The notes: generated from the sequence alone by a model not told the origin. Positions 33,610 through 44,486 are shown, counted from the stretch's first letter. The stretch is DNA of 64,000 nucleotides from Microbacterium sp. PM5 (GCF_003293595.1 NZ_CP022162.1:651737-715736), one strand, 5' to 3'. Made by a program: numbers and translations.

Positions 33610-34218
33610 TCAGAGGTTCAGCAGCGCCGGAACGGTCGCCGCGGCCAGCAGCAGGCTCAGCGCGAGGGCGGTGACGTGCACGTGCACGCGGGCGCGGTCG
33701 CTTCCCGCGCGACCCAGGGGGATGGCCTCGCTCTCCACGAGCCGATGCCATGCTCCCCGGATGATGTACGCGGCGTCACCGGAATCGGTGCCGAGGGCGT
33801 CGGACTTGCGCAGGACGCCGCCCTTCTGGTCGGGTCCGAGGCTGTCACGGCCTCCGCGCGGCATGGTGAGTGCGCCGGCCGCGGGCGCCGCAGACGATCG
33901 ATATCGACGCGAGGGCGTCACCACGGTCAGCGCGAAGCGGGTGTCGATGTCGACGACCATCGTCCACGGGACGGTCGTGGTCGCGTAGGGGTTCACGAGC
34001 GTGATGGACTGCTCGTCCCAGATGATGCGCGGACGCCAGAACAGCTCGCCCACCAGCAGCGCGATCAGCGCCAGCGGCACCAGAGCCCACAGCTGCTGCG
34101 TCGACCGAGTCGCGCCGAGCAGAACCACCAGCGCCGCGCCGGCGGTCACAGCCACCCATGCGCCGATCGCGATCACGGTGTTCGTGGTCGATCGGTACAG
34201 GCGCACGTCATCTGTCAT
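33610..34218 (-). CDS. PH-domain membrane protein
   Basis: A 202-residue protein with two N-terminal membrane helices (about 15-35 and 42-60), a bacterial PH-like domain (RPRIIWDEQSITLVNPYATTTVPWTMVVDID, a pattern seen in bPH proteins) and a C-terminal helix. Function unknown. It lies on the opposite strand between oppC and oppDF, twelve bases after the oppC stop, so oppDF must be reached by readthrough or from its own promoter. Confidence 0.83.
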   Translation of the reverse strand: MTDDVRLYRSTTNTVIAIGAWVAVTAGAALVVLLGATRSTQQLWALVPLALIALLVGELFWRPRIIWDEQSITLVNPYATTTVPWTMVVDIDTRFALTVVTPSRRYRSSAAPAAGALTMPRGGRDSLGPDQKGGVLRKSDALGTDSGDAAYIIRGAWHRLVESEAIPLGRAGSDRARVHVHVTALALSLLLAAATVPALLNL

Positions 34219-34280
34219 TACCCCATCGTCGCATTCCGGACCACGAGTCCGTTCGCACGCACAACAGAAGGAAACCGCCG

Positions 34281-36023
34281 ATGAGAACCTCCCGCGGCAT
34301 GCTGCCCACGACCGAGGCGCACCAGCCGGACAGCGGTCCGGTGCTCGAGGTCACCGACCTCAACGTCGACTTCGGCGTCGACGGGTACTGGGTGCCCGCC
34401 GCACGTCACGTCTCCTACTCGATCGCTGCCGGCGAAGTGCTCGCCATCGTGGGTGAGTCCGGGTCGGGAAAGAGCGTCTCGTCGATGTCGCTGCTGGGCC
34501 TGCTGCCGAAGAACTCCCGCGTGAGCGGCAGTGCGAAGCTGGCTGGCCGCGAGCTCATCGGCATGAAGCCTCGGGAGATGCAGGAGATCCGCGGCAACCA
34601 GATCTCGATGATCTTCCAGGAGCCCATGACGGCGCTGAACCCGGTCCTGACGGTCGGGTTCCAGATCGTGGAGACGTTGCGCCAGCACTTCGGCGTGTCT
34701 CCGGCGGAGGCCAAGGCGCGGGCCGTCGAGCTTCTGACGCTGGTCGAGCTTCCCGACCCGCAGAAAGCCTTCGACTCGTACCCGCACCAGCTGTCCGGCG
34801 GCCAGCGTCAGCGCGCGATGATCGCGCAGTCGCTGTCGTGCGACCCGCTGCTGCTGGTCGCGGACGAGCCGACGACCGCGCTGGATGTGACCGTTCAGGC
34901 GGAGATCCTCGAGCTCATGCGAAAGCTCCAGGACCGTCTCGGCTCGGCCATCCTGCTGATTACGCACGACATGGGCGTCGTCGCCGACATGGCCGACCGC
35001 ATCGTCGTGATGCGTCAGGGCGACATCGTCGAGACCGGCACGGTCGCGAGCGTCTTCGCCGACCCGCAGCATCCGTATACGAAGGCGCTGCTGTCGGCGG
35101 TGCCGCGCATCACCACCGAGGATCTGCAGGCTCCCGATGCTGCCACCCCGTCCACTCCCGTGGTGGTGTCGTTCGACGACGTCGCGATCGAGTATCCGAA
35201 GCGCGGTCGGGTGCCGGCTTTCCGTGCGGCCGACCACATCGACCTGAAGATCTACCAGGGTGAGGTGCTGGGCCTGGTCGGCGAGTCCGGCTCGGGCAAG
35301 ACGACGATCGGTCGCGCCACGATCGGTCTGCTGCCCATCCACTCCGGACGCCTGACCGTGGCCGGAATGGACATCTCGAAAGCGAACCGCGAGCAGCTGC
35401 ACGCCCTCCACCACGAGGTGGGCATCGTCTTCCAGGATCCGTCGAGCTCGCTGAACCCTCGAATGACCATCGGCGATTCGATCGCCGAGCCGATCAAGCT
35501 GTCCGAGAAGATCAAGGGCGCGCCCCTCGACAAGCGCGTGCGAGCGCTGTTGGACTCCGTGCGACTGCCGCGCGATTATGCATCCCGTTACCCGCACGAG
35601 CTCTCCGGTGGGCAGAAGCAGCGCGTGGGCATCGCCCGCGCCCTCGCTCTCAACCCGAAGGTCCTGGTTGCCGATGAGCCCACGAGCGCACTCGACGTCT
35701 CCGTGCAGGCCACGGTTCTGGAGCTGTTGAAGGATCTGCAGCGCGAGCGCGGGTTCGCCTGCCTGTTCATCAGCCACGACCTCGCCGTCATCGATGAGCT
35801 GGCCGACCGGATCGCGGTCATGCGCCACGGCGCTCTCGTCGAGGTCGGCACCCGCGACCAGATCATGCGTCGCCCGCAGCAGGCCTACACCAAGCGTCTT
35901 CTGGCAGCCGTGCCGGTGCCCGACCCCGACATCCAGCGTGAGCGCCGTGACAAGCGTCTGGCCGATCTCGCCGCCGGTGTGGACGCCGATGAGACACCGG
36001 GGGATGCCGCCGCGCACGCCTGA
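34281..36023 (+). CDS. oppDF: Fused oligopeptide ABC transporter ATPase (OppD-OppF)
   Basis: A 580-residue protein with two ABC ATPase domains. The first has Walker A GESGSGKS near 57 and signature LSGGQRQRAM with VADEPTTALD; the second has GESGSGKTT near 334, LSGGQKQRVGIARAL and VADEPTSALD. Each domain carries the C-terminal HPYTKALL/QAYTKRLL segment typical of Opp/Dpp. One gene thus supplies both ATPases. The ATG at 34281 follows AGAAGGA. Confidence 0.95.
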   Translation: MRTSRGMLPTTEAHQPDSGPVLEVTDLNVDFGVDGYWVPAARHVSYSIAAGEVLAIVGESGSGKSVSSMSLLGLLPKNSRVSGSAKLAGRELIGMKPREMQEIRGNQISMIFQEPMTALNPVLTVGFQIVETLRQHFGVSPAEAKARAVELLTLVELPDPQKAFDSYPHQLSGGQRQRAMIAQSLSCDPLLLVADEPTTALDVTVQAEILELMRKLQDRLGSAILLITHDMGVVADMADRIVVMRQGDIVETGTVASVFADPQHPYTKALLSAVPRITTEDLQAPDAATPSTPVVVSFDDVAIEYPKRGRVPAFRAADHIDLKIYQGEVLGLVGESGSGKTTIGRATIGLLPIHSGRLTVAGMDISKANREQLHALHHEVGIVFQDPSSSLNPRMTIGDSIAEPIKLSEKIKGAPLDKRVRALLDSVRLPRDYASRYPHELSGGQKQRVGIARALALNPKVLVADEPTSALDVSVQATVLELLKDLQRERGFACLFISHDLAVIDELADRIAVMRHGALVEVGTRDQIMRRPQQAYTKRLLAAVPVPDPDIQRERRDKRLADLAAGVDADETPGDAAAHA

Positions 36024-36069
36024 TCGAGCGGCGCGGGGCGCGGCGGAGGACGCCGCGGCATCCGGCTTG

Positions 36070-36075
36070 TAGAAT
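36070..36075 (+). promoter_or_regulatory. -10 box of typA
   Basis: TAGAAT preceded by TTG (extended -10 style), 47 bases before the typA start. The terminator-like stem begins at the next base. Confidence 0.5.
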
Positions 36076-36103
36076 GGGAGGCGCTCTGCTCGGAGCGTCT
36101 CCC
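36076..36103 (+). terminator. Terminator-like hairpin between oppDF and typA
   Basis: An 11-bp stem (36076-36086 with 36093-36103, one G-T pair) with a six-base loop is followed by TTTCTC. It fits an intrinsic terminator for the opp transcript. Because it directly follows the TAGAAT box, only its inner part would be in a typA transcript started there. Confidence 0.7.
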
Positions 36104-36122
36104 TTTCTCGTTAGGTCATTTC

Positions 36123-38030
<1,908 letters not shown>

Positions 38031-38045
38031 GCGCCGCGGGAAGTC

Positions 38046-38387
38046 TCATGCCCGCAGAATCTTCTCGAGCGGGCGACCTCGCGCGACCTCGTCGACGAGT
38101 TTGTCCAGGTAGCGGATCTTCTGCATCAACGGATCTGCGATCTGCTCCACTCGCACACCGCAGATCACACCCGTGATCTGCGCGGCGCCGGGATGCAGAC
38201 GCGCACCCGCGAAGAAGTCACGGAAGTTCGTCTGCGCGGCGAGGTGATCCGCGAGTTCCTGGGCGCTGTATCCCGTCAGCCATCGTGTGACGGCCTCGAC
38301 GTCGTCCGCTGAGCGGCCCTTACGCTGCACCTTCTGGACGTAGAGCGGGTAGACGCGGGCGACGGGCATGTCGAAGATCCGCTCCAT
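38046..38387 (-). CDS. DUF2200 protein
   Basis: A 113-residue cytoplasmic protein. It begins MERIFDMPVARVYPLYVQKVQRKGR and continues with VTRWLTGYSAQEL and NFRDFF, the DUF2200 pattern. The ATG at 38387 matches the usual family start and follows a TAGGGT box by seven bases. The family is small, widespread and without known function. Convergent with typA. Confidence 0.9.
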   Translation of the reverse strand: MERIFDMPVARVYPLYVQKVQRKGRSADDVEAVTRWLTGYSAQELADHLAAQTNFRDFFAGARLHPGAAQITGVICGVRVEQIADPLMQKIRYLDKLVDEVARGRPLEKILRA

Positions 38388-38394
38388 GATGGGC

Positions 38395-38400
38395 ACCCTA
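38395..38400 (-). promoter_or_regulatory. -10 box of the DUF2200 gene
   Basis: TAGGGT on the minus strand, seven bases before the ATG at 38387. Confidence 0.45.
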
Positions 38401-38447
38401 CTCGCCCGCAGGCGTTCGCGGGCAGACGAACTGTCAGGATGGTGGGC

Positions 38448-39146
38448 ATGGATGCCGCAGCTGAGGCCCGAGAGGCTGTGCGTCGCGCGCGGCGCGAGGC
38501 CGTCGGCGTCGCCGTCGCGACGAGCGCATACGGTGTCTCGTTCGGCGCTCTGGCTGTGGCGTCCGGCCTCGACGTCTGGCAGACGTGCGTGCTGAGCCTG
38601 CTCATGTTCACGGGGGGATCGCAGTTCGCGTTCGTCGGTGTCATCGGCGCGGGAGGCATCGCCGCCGCGCCCGCGGCGATCGCCTCCGCCGCGTTGCTCG
38701 GCGTCCGCAACGTCGCCTACGGGCTGCGCATGGCTCCGGTGGTCGGGCGCGGCTGGCGCCGTCTCGTGGCGCCCCACGTCACGATCGACGAGTCGACGGC
38801 GGTGGCGCTGGCCCACAGCGATCCTGCGGCGCGGCGTGCGGGCTTCTGGATCACGGGCGTCGGCATCTACGTCGGATGGAACCTCTCGACGCTGGGTGGT
38901 GCGCTGCTCGGCGACGTCCTCGGCGATCCTCGTGTCTACGGGCTGGACGCGGCCGCGGCTGCGGCCTTCCTTGCGCTGCTGTGGCCGCGTCTGCGTCGCC
39001 GTCAGGCGATTGCCGTCGGCGTCGCCGCCGCGGTCGTCGCCACGGTTCTCACGCCCGTCCTCATGCCCGGCGTACCCGTGCTGGTCGCCGCCGTGGTCGC
39101 CCTCGCCGTCGGGTGGACCAACGCGTTCGCGGGCCGCGCATCATGA
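38448..39146 (+). CDS. azlC: AzlC family branched-chain amino acid exporter, large subunit
   Basis: A 232-residue membrane protein. AzlC marks are ATSAYGVSFGALAVASGLDVWQTCVLSLLMFTGGSQFAFVG and LLGVRNVAYGLRM near the first third. With AzlD it forms a two-part exporter for branched-chain amino acids or analogues. ATG 38448 is used; ATG 38439 would add three residues. A CAGGAT box lies seven bases upstream. Confidence 0.92.
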   Translation: MDAAAEAREAVRRARREAVGVAVATSAYGVSFGALAVASGLDVWQTCVLSLLMFTGGSQFAFVGVIGAGGIAAAPAAIASAALLGVRNVAYGLRMAPVVGRGWRRLVAPHVTIDESTAVALAHSDPAARRAGFWITGVGIYVGWNLSTLGGALLGDVLGDPRVYGLDAAAAAAFLALLWPRLRRRQAIAVGVAAAVVATVLTPVLMPGVPVLVAAVVALAVGWTNAFAGRAS

Positions 39147-39457
39147 CGATGTGGACGGCCGTGCTGGCGGCGTCGCTCGCGTGCCTGGCGCTGAAAGCCC
39201 TCGGGTACGCGATTCCCGCGCGATGGTTCGGCTCGGCTCGCGCGGAACGCTCGATCGACCTGCTGACGGTCGCGCTGCTGGCCGCACTGGTCGCCGTGCA
39301 GACGCTGGGCGCCGGTCCGCAGATCGTCGCCGATGCGCGCGTGCCGGCGATCTTCGTCGCCGCGGGGCTGCTGACGCTCCGCGCCCCCTTCCTCGTCGTC
39401 GTGGTGGCGGCAGCGGTCGTTGCGGCCGCGCTCCGGGCGCTGGGATGGGCGACGTAG
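39143..39457 (+). CDS. azlD: AzlD family exporter, small subunit
   Basis: A 104-residue protein with about four membrane helices. It begins MTMWTAVLAASLACLALKALGY and has PARWFGSARAERSIDLLTVALLAALVAVQT, typical of AzlD. The ATG overlaps the azlC stop by four bases. Its TAG stop forms the first bases of the next gene's -10 box. Confidence 0.92.
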   Translation: MTMWTAVLAASLACLALKALGYAIPARWFGSARAERSIDLLTVALLAALVAVQTLGAGPQIVADARVPAIFVAAGLLTLRAPFLVVVVAAAVVAAALRALGWAT

Positions 39458-39460
39458 AAT
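39455..39460 (+). promoter_or_regulatory. -10 box of the 39467 gene
   Basis: TAGAAT six bases before GTG 39467. It is built on the azlD stop codon. Confidence 0.6.
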
Positions 39461-39466
39461 CACGGC

Positions 39467-39883
39467 GTGAGAATCGCACGGATCGGGAGCTGGGCCGTCG
39501 CCGCGGTGATCGGCCTCCTCTATGGAGCTGCCGGGACCATCGGTCAGTCCGCACAGTGGGGGGTTATCCCACTGGGGCTGATCGTGGCCGTCGCCGGCAC
39601 CGGTGCCCTGCTGCTCGCGGTACGACTGCTGACCGGCGACCGCTGGGCGGGGTTGGCGACCGGTCTCGGTGTCATGCTGACGACGTTGGTGCTCTCGGGT
39701 CGGGGCCCGGGCGGGTCGGTCGTCGTGCCCGCTCCCGCCGATGGTGAGATCTCCACCGGAGTGATCTGGACGCTGGCCGTTCCGGTGATGGTGGCCATCG
39801 TCGTGGCCTGGCCGCGCCTGGCGCCTCGTGCGTCGGCCTCCGGAGCGTCGTCGCTCGACGATGACCCGGCGAGCACGAACTAG
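39467..39883 (+). CDS. Small membrane protein, unknown
   Basis: A 138-residue protein from GTG 39467 with four predicted membrane helices (about 7-27, 32-55, 62-80 and 98-118) and a polar C-terminal tail. It lies just before ferredoxin and may be related to the short membrane proteins often found upstream of fdxA-dapC in Actinobacteria. I recognise no domain. Confidence 0.8.
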   Translation: MRIARIGSWAVAAVIGLLYGAAGTIGQSAQWGVIPLGLIVAVAGTGALLLAVRLLTGDRWAGLATGLGVMLTTLVLSGRGPGGSVVVPAPADGEISTGVIWTLAVPVMVAIVVAWPRLAPRASASGASSLDDDPASTN

Positions 39884-39886
39884 ACT
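39881..39886 (+). promoter_or_regulatory. -10 box of fdxA
   Basis: TAGACT six bases before GTG 39893. It begins at the stop codon of the upstream gene, so fdxA-dapC probably has its own leaderless transcript. Confidence 0.6.
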
Positions 39887-39892
39887 CGACAC

Positions 39893-40213
39893 GTGACATA
39901 TGTGATCGCGTTGCCCTGCGTGGATGTGAAGGACCGTGCCTGCATCGATGAATGCCCCGTCGACTGCATCTACGAGGGCGAGCGCTCGCTCTACATCCAC
40001 CCTGACGAGTGCGTGGACTGCGGCGCGTGTGAGCCGGTCTGCCCCGTGGAGGCGATCTACTACGAGGACGACCTGCCGGCCGAATGGCAGGACTACTACA
40101 CCGCCAACGTCGAGTTCTTCGAGGACATCGGCTCGCCCGGCGGTGCCGCCAAGGTCGGTGTGATCGCCAAGGATCACCCCGTGATCTCCGCGCTTCCTCC
40201 GCAGTCGCACTGA
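39893..40213 (+). CDS. fdxA: 7Fe ferredoxin
   Basis: A 106-residue ferredoxin with [3Fe-4S] and [4Fe-4S] clusters. Cysteines 9, 17, 21 and 25 and 40, 43, 46 and 50 give the patterns C-x7-C-x3-C-x3-C and C-x2-C-x2-C-x3-CP. The C-terminal 50 residues (AEWQDYYTANVEFFEDIGSPGGA) are typical of the actinobacterial FdxA/FdxC group. It donates electrons to P450s and other oxidoreductases. The stop shares a base with the dapC start. Confidence 0.96.
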   Translation: MTYVIALPCVDVKDRACIDECPVDCIYEGERSLYIHPDECVDCGACEPVCPVEAIYYEDDLPAEWQDYYTANVEFFEDIGSPGGAAKVGVIAKDHPVISALPPQSH

Positions 40214-41322
40214 TGGCCGTCCGCGATCTCGACGACTATCCCTGGGATGCCGTCGCTCCCTTCGCTGCGCGAGCGCGGTCGCACCCGGGGGGCATCGTGG
40301 ATCTGTCCATCGGGTCTCCCGTCGATCCGACGCCGGATGTCGTCGCCGAGGCGCTGCGTGCCGCGACGGATGCTCACGCCTACCCGCAGACGGTCGGCAC
40401 CGCGGCGCTGCGCGGCGCCATCACCGCGTGGTACGACCGCCGCCGCGGGGTTCCCGGTCTGAGCGTCGACGAGGTCCTGCCGACGGTCGGTTCGAAGGAA
40501 CTCGTCGCCCTCCTCCCGTTGCTGCTCGACCTGTCCGCCGGAGACATCGTCGTGCACCCGCGGGCCGCCTATCCCACCTACGAGGTGGGGGCCAAGCTGG
40601 TGGGTGCGACCCCGTTCGCCGCCGACGATCCCGCGCAGTGGCCGGTGGGCACGCGCCTGGTCTGGCTGAACACTCCGGGAAACCCCGACGGGCGGGTGCT
40701 CGACGTCCACGAACTCCGTGCCGCCGTCGCGCGTGCACGGGAGCTCGGCGCCGTGATCGTCAGCGATGAGTGCTACGCGGAACTCGGCTGGGACGGGCCC
40801 TGGGCCCACGCGCCGATCCCCAGCATCCTCGATCCGCGCATCGTCGGAGACGACCGGCGCGACGTGCTGTCGGTGTACTCGCTCAGCAAGCAGTCGAACC
40901 TCGCGGGGTACCGTGCCGCGTTCCTCGCCGGTGACGGCGATCTGGTGTCGCGCCTGCTGACGGCGCGCAAGCACCTCGGTCTCATGCTTCCCGGTCCTGT
41001 GCAGAGTGCCATGACGGCGGCGCTGGCAGACGATGCACACGTGGCTGCGCAGCGCGAGCGCTATCGCGCCCGGCGTGAGATTCTCCGGCCGGCACTCGTG
41101 GAAGCGGGATTTCGCATCGACAACTCCGAGGGCGGCCTCTACCTCTGGGCCACCGAAGGCGTCGATGCCTGGAAGACCATGGACCGCCTGGCCGATCTCG
41201 GCATCCTGGCCGGGCCGGGACACTTCTATGGGCAGCACTTCCCCGAGCACGTCCGCTTCTCCTTGACGGCGACCGATGAGCGGATCGCTGCAGCAGCGGA
41301 GCGCCTGGTGACCGTCTCGTAG
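40213..41322 (+). CDS. dapC: Succinyldiaminopimelate aminotransferase
   Basis: A 369-residue class I/II PLP aminotransferase. It shows VDLSIGSPVDPTPD, TVGSKELVALLP, NTPGNPDGRVL, SDECYAELGW and the PLP lysine in SVYSLSKQSNLAGYR. Position after ferredoxin is the conserved actinobacterial place for DapC, which makes N-succinyl-LL-diaminopimelate from the keto precursor for lysine and peptidoglycan. DapD and DapE, the flanking steps, lie 3-5 kb further on. Confidence 0.92.
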   Translation: MAVRDLDDYPWDAVAPFAARARSHPGGIVDLSIGSPVDPTPDVVAEALRAATDAHAYPQTVGTAALRGAITAWYDRRRGVPGLSVDEVLPTVGSKELVALLPLLLDLSAGDIVVHPRAAYPTYEVGAKLVGATPFAADDPAQWPVGTRLVWLNTPGNPDGRVLDVHELRAAVARARELGAVIVSDECYAELGWDGPWAHAPIPSILDPRIVGDDRRDVLSVYSLSKQSNLAGYRAAFLAGDGDLVSRLLTARKHLGLMLPGPVQSAMTAALADDAHVAAQRERYRARREILRPALVEAGFRIDNSEGGLYLWATEGVDAWKTMDRLADLGILAGPGHFYGQHFPEHVRFSLTATDERIAAAAERLVTVS

Positions 41323-41420
41323 GTTTCCTCCTACGAATTGCCCGTTCCTTTGCGCGCGATCTGCGTTGGACCGCGCGCCCAGTAGGCTGTAAAAGACCCC
41401 ACCCACCGCAAGGAGGCTTC

Positions 41421-42716
41421 GTGAGCGACGCGGGACACCCCCAGAAGGCCACCGTCACCGTCGGTGACCGCACCGCCGAACTGCCGATTCTCTCCGGCAC
41501 CGCCGGCGCACCCAGTGTCGACTTCTCGACCTTCACGAAACAGACGGGTTACACGAGCCTGGACTACGGCTTCGTGAACACCGCGGCGACCAAGTCGGCG
41601 ATCACTTTCATCGACGGCGATCAGGGCATCCTGCGCTATCGCGGTTACCCGATCGAGCAGCTCGCGAAGAACAGCACCTACCTCGAGGTGGCGTGGCTGC
41701 TGCTGTACGGCGAGCTTCCCACAGCCGATGAACTGGGGGAGTGGGACGACAAGATCCGGCACCACACGCTGCTGCACGAGGACCTCAAGCGCTTTTTCTC
41801 GTCGCTTCCGCACACTGCTCACCCGATGTCGGTGCTCTCGGCCGCGACGGCGGCGCTGTCCACGTACTACGAGGGTCAGTCCGACCCCAACAATCCGGAG
41901 CACGTCGAGCTCAACACCATTCGGCTGCTGGCGAAGCTTCCGGTCATCGCGGCGTATGCCCACAAGAAGAGCATCGGGCAGGCGTTCCTCTACCCGGACA
42001 ACTCGCTGAGCTTCGTCGACAACTTCCTGCGGCTGAACTTCGGCAACCTCGCCGAGACGTACCAGGTGAACCCGGTGACGTCGCGCGCACTCGAGCGTCT
42101 GCTGATCCTGCATGAGGACCATGAGCAGAACGCGTCGACCTCGACGGTGCGCTTGGTCGGGTCGACCGGCGCGAACCAGTTCTCCTCGATCTCCGCCGGC
42201 ATCAACGCCCTCTACGGGCCGTTGCACGGCGGGGCGAACGAAGCCGTGCTCGACATGCTCGCGCGCATCCAGGACTCCGGGGAGAGTGTGCAGCGCTTCG
42301 TCGAGCGGGTGAAGAACAAGGAGGACGGGGTCAAGCTCATGGGCTTCGGCCACCGCGTCTACAAGAACTACGATCCGCGCGCGAAGCTCGTCAAGGAGTC
42401 GGCGGACGAGATCCTCGCCGAGCTTGGCGTCCACGATCCGCTGCTGGATCTCGCGCAGGAACTGGAGCAGGTCGCCCTCGAGGACGACTACTTCAAGGAG
42501 CGTCGCCTCTACCCCAACGTCGACTTCTACACCGGCGTGATCTACAAGGCCATGGGCTTTCCCACGCGGATGTTCACGCCACTGTTCGCGATCGGTCGCC
42601 TGCCCGGCTGGCTGGCGCACTGGCGCGAGATGCAGTACGACCCGCAGACGAAGATCGGACGTCCTCAGCAGCTGTACGTAGGCGCCGGCGAGCGCACCTA
42701 CCCCGGGTCCGTCTGA
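41421..42716 (+). CDS. gltA: Citrate synthase
   Basis: A 431-residue type II citrate synthase condensing oxaloacetate and acetyl-CoA. The start is GTG 41421 behind AAGGAGG. Family segments are SAITFIDGDQGILRYRGYPIEQLA, the active-site His in GPLHGGANEAV, and GFGHRVYKNYDPRAKLVKE with the second His, plus the terminal YDPQTKIGRPQQLY. A TAGGCT box lies at 41383-41388. Confidence 0.97.
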   Translation: MSDAGHPQKATVTVGDRTAELPILSGTAGAPSVDFSTFTKQTGYTSLDYGFVNTAATKSAITFIDGDQGILRYRGYPIEQLAKNSTYLEVAWLLLYGELPTADELGEWDDKIRHHTLLHEDLKRFFSSLPHTAHPMSVLSAATAALSTYYEGQSDPNNPEHVELNTIRLLAKLPVIAAYAHKKSIGQAFLYPDNSLSFVDNFLRLNFGNLAETYQVNPVTSRALERLLILHEDHEQNASTSTVRLVGSTGANQFSSISAGINALYGPLHGGANEAVLDMLARIQDSGESVQRFVERVKNKEDGVKLMGFGHRVYKNYDPRAKLVKESADEILAELGVHDPLLDLAQELEQVALEDDYFKERRLYPNVDFYTGVIYKAMGFPTRMFTPLFAIGRLPGWLAHWREMQYDPQTKIGRPQQLYVGAGERTYPGSV

Positions 42717-42764
42717 CCGGCGCAACACCCGGCATCCCGTGCGAGGCGTGGCGGGCCGATCCGC

Positions 42765-42770
42765 TAGGGT
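42765..42770 (+). promoter_or_regulatory. -10 box of the dimethylargininase-like gene
   Basis: TAGGGT six bases before ATG 42777. Confidence 0.6.
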
Positions 42771-42776
42771 CGAGCC

Positions 42777-43538
42777 ATGTCGCGTCTGCTCGTTCGTCGT
42801 CCTTCTCCGCGTCTCGCCGACGGCGAGGTGACCCACATCGGGAGGACCTCGGTCGATCCCGATCTCGCCCAACGTCAGTGGGAGGCCTACGTCGACGTCT
42901 TCCGCACCCGCGGGTGGGAGATCATTCAGATCGATGCGGCTGATGAACAACCCGACGGCGTGTTCGTCGAGGACGCCGTCGTCGTCTTCGGAGATCTTGC
43001 GGTCCTCTGCCGCGCGGGAGCCGAGTCACGTCGGGGGGAGGCTCCGACGGTGCGGGAGGCCGTGGCCGCCACCGGCCTCGAGGTTGCCGAGATCGTCGCC
43101 CCCGGCACCCTCGACGGGGGCGACGTTCTGAAGATCGGCTCGACCGTGTATGTCGGTGCCTCATCGCGCACGAACGCCGACGGCATCGCTCAACTGACCG
43201 CACTGCTTGCTCCGCGCGGATGGCAGGTCGTCGCGGTCCCCGTCGAACGCGTCCTACACCTGAAGAGCGGTGTGACGGCGCTGCCCGACGGGACCGTCGT
43301 CGGTTTCGAGCCCCTGGTCGACGACCCGGCCGCGTTCCCGGCGTTCGAGAGCGTGCCCGAGGAGCACGGTACGGCGGTCGTCGTCCTCGGCCCCGACGAG
43401 GTGCTGATGTCCTCCGACGCCCCCGAGACCGCCGCCCGCTACGAGGCGCGTGGGCTCCGCGTCGTCGCGACCCCGATCACCGAGTTCGAGAAGCTCGAGG
43501 GCTGCGTCACCTGTCTGTCGGTGCGCATCCGCGACTGA
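42777..43538 (+). CDS. Dimethylargininase-like amidinohydrolase
   Basis: A 253-residue guanidine-modifying enzyme of the DDAH/arginine deiminase superfamily. Landmarks are QPDGVFVEDAVVVF with acidic substrate-binding residues, GTLDGGDVLKIG, the catalytic His161 in VLHLKSGV and the catalytic Cys near the C-terminus (EGCVTCLSVRI, probably Cys246). It likely hydrolyses methylated arginine or a related guanidine to citrulline and amine. Confidence 0.9.
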   Translation: MSRLLVRRPSPRLADGEVTHIGRTSVDPDLAQRQWEAYVDVFRTRGWEIIQIDAADEQPDGVFVEDAVVVFGDLAVLCRAGAESRRGEAPTVREAVAATGLEVAEIVAPGTLDGGDVLKIGSTVYVGASSRTNADGIAQLTALLAPRGWQVVAVPVERVLHLKSGVTALPDGTVVGFEPLVDDPAAFPAFESVPEEHGTAVVVLGPDEVLMSSDAPETAARYEARGLRVVATPITEFEKLEGCVTCLSVRIRD

Positions 43539-43654
43539 GTTCTCCGACCGGCGTCCGGCTCGTGCCGCAGCGGACGCGGACCAACGCAACGGATGCGGAT
43601 CGCGGGGGGCGCGGCATCCGATTCTGTTGCTGATCTCCGCTTCTGCGGCCGTGA

Positions 43655-44452
43655 TCAGTCCGCGAGCGTCGCCGCGTAGTCGGGGACGTAGTTCTGCAGC
43701 TCCCGCGGCGGGCGTTCGTAACCACCGGATGCCGGGCGGGCTGGGATCGCGATCGGCGCGCGCTCGACCTCTTCATAGGGAATCTGCGAGAGCAGATGGT
43801 GGATCATGTTGATGCGTCCGCGGCGCTTGTCCTCGTTGTCGACCTCGAACCAGGGCGATTCCGGAATATCGGTGTGCACGAACATGGTGTCCTTCGCGCG
43901 TGAGTAGTCCTCCCACTTGGTGATCGAGAGGACGTCGTTGGGGGAGAGCTTCCAGCGTCGCATCGGGTCGTCGTTGCGAGAGCGGAACCGCTTCTCCTGT
44001 TCGACGTCCGACACACTGAACCAGTACTTCTTCAGCAGGATGCCGTCTTCGACCAGCATGCGTTCGAAGATGGGCACCTGATGCAGAAACCGGTGGTATT
44101 CGGCGTTCGTGCAGTAACCCATCACATGCTCGACACCGGCGCGGTTGTACCAGGACCGGTCCATCAGCACGATCTCGCCCGCCGCGGGAAGGTGGGCGAT
44201 GTAGCGCTGGAAGTACCACTCGCTCTTCTCGCGCTCGGTCGGAGTGGGAAGGGCGACGACGCGTGTGACGCGAGGATTCAGGTACTGCGAGACGCGACTG
44301 ATCGTCGAGCCCTTTCCGGCTGCGTCTCGCCCTTCGAAGATGACCACGATGCGTGATCCGGTGCTCTGCACCCACGCCTGCATGTCGACCAACTGCGCCT
44401 GCAGCCGCTTCAACTCGCGTTCGTACGTCTTCTTCGGCATCCGGTCGCTCAT
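43655..44452 (-). CDS. ppk2: Polyphosphate kinase 2
   Basis: A 265-residue single-domain PPK2, transferring phosphate between polyphosphate and nucleoside diphosphates. Walker A is EGRDAAGKGST (40-50), Walker B DRSWYNRAGVEHVMGYC (Asp98), and the lid region REKSEWYFQRYIAHLP lies between. C-terminal residues 235-265 are variable. Nucleotide preference (ADP or GDP) cannot be read. Confidence 0.95.
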   Translation of the reverse strand: MSDRMPKKTYERELKRLQAQLVDMQAWVQSTGSRIVVIFEGRDAAGKGSTISRVSQYLNPRVTRVVALPTPTEREKSEWYFQRYIAHLPAAGEIVLMDRSWYNRAGVEHVMGYCTNAEYHRFLHQVPIFERMLVEDGILLKKYWFSVSDVEQEKRFRSRNDDPMRRWKLSPNDVLSITKWEDYSRAKDTMFVHTDIPESPWFEVDNEDKRRGRINMIHHLLSQIPYEEVERAPIAIPARPASGGYERPPRELQNYVPDYAATLAD

Positions 44453-44458
44453 GACCAG

Positions 44459-44464
44459 ATGCTA
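44459..44464 (-). promoter_or_regulatory. -10 box of ppk2
   Basis: TAGCAT on the minus strand, six bases before ATG 44452. Confidence 0.55.
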
Positions 44465-44486
44465 TCCGTCGGGGGCGCCCGCGTGC

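Noticed and set aside
43539..43654. Possible RNA gene in the gap after the dimethylargininase-like gene
   Set aside because: No tRNA-like arms or other convincing structure; I see nothing supportable here.
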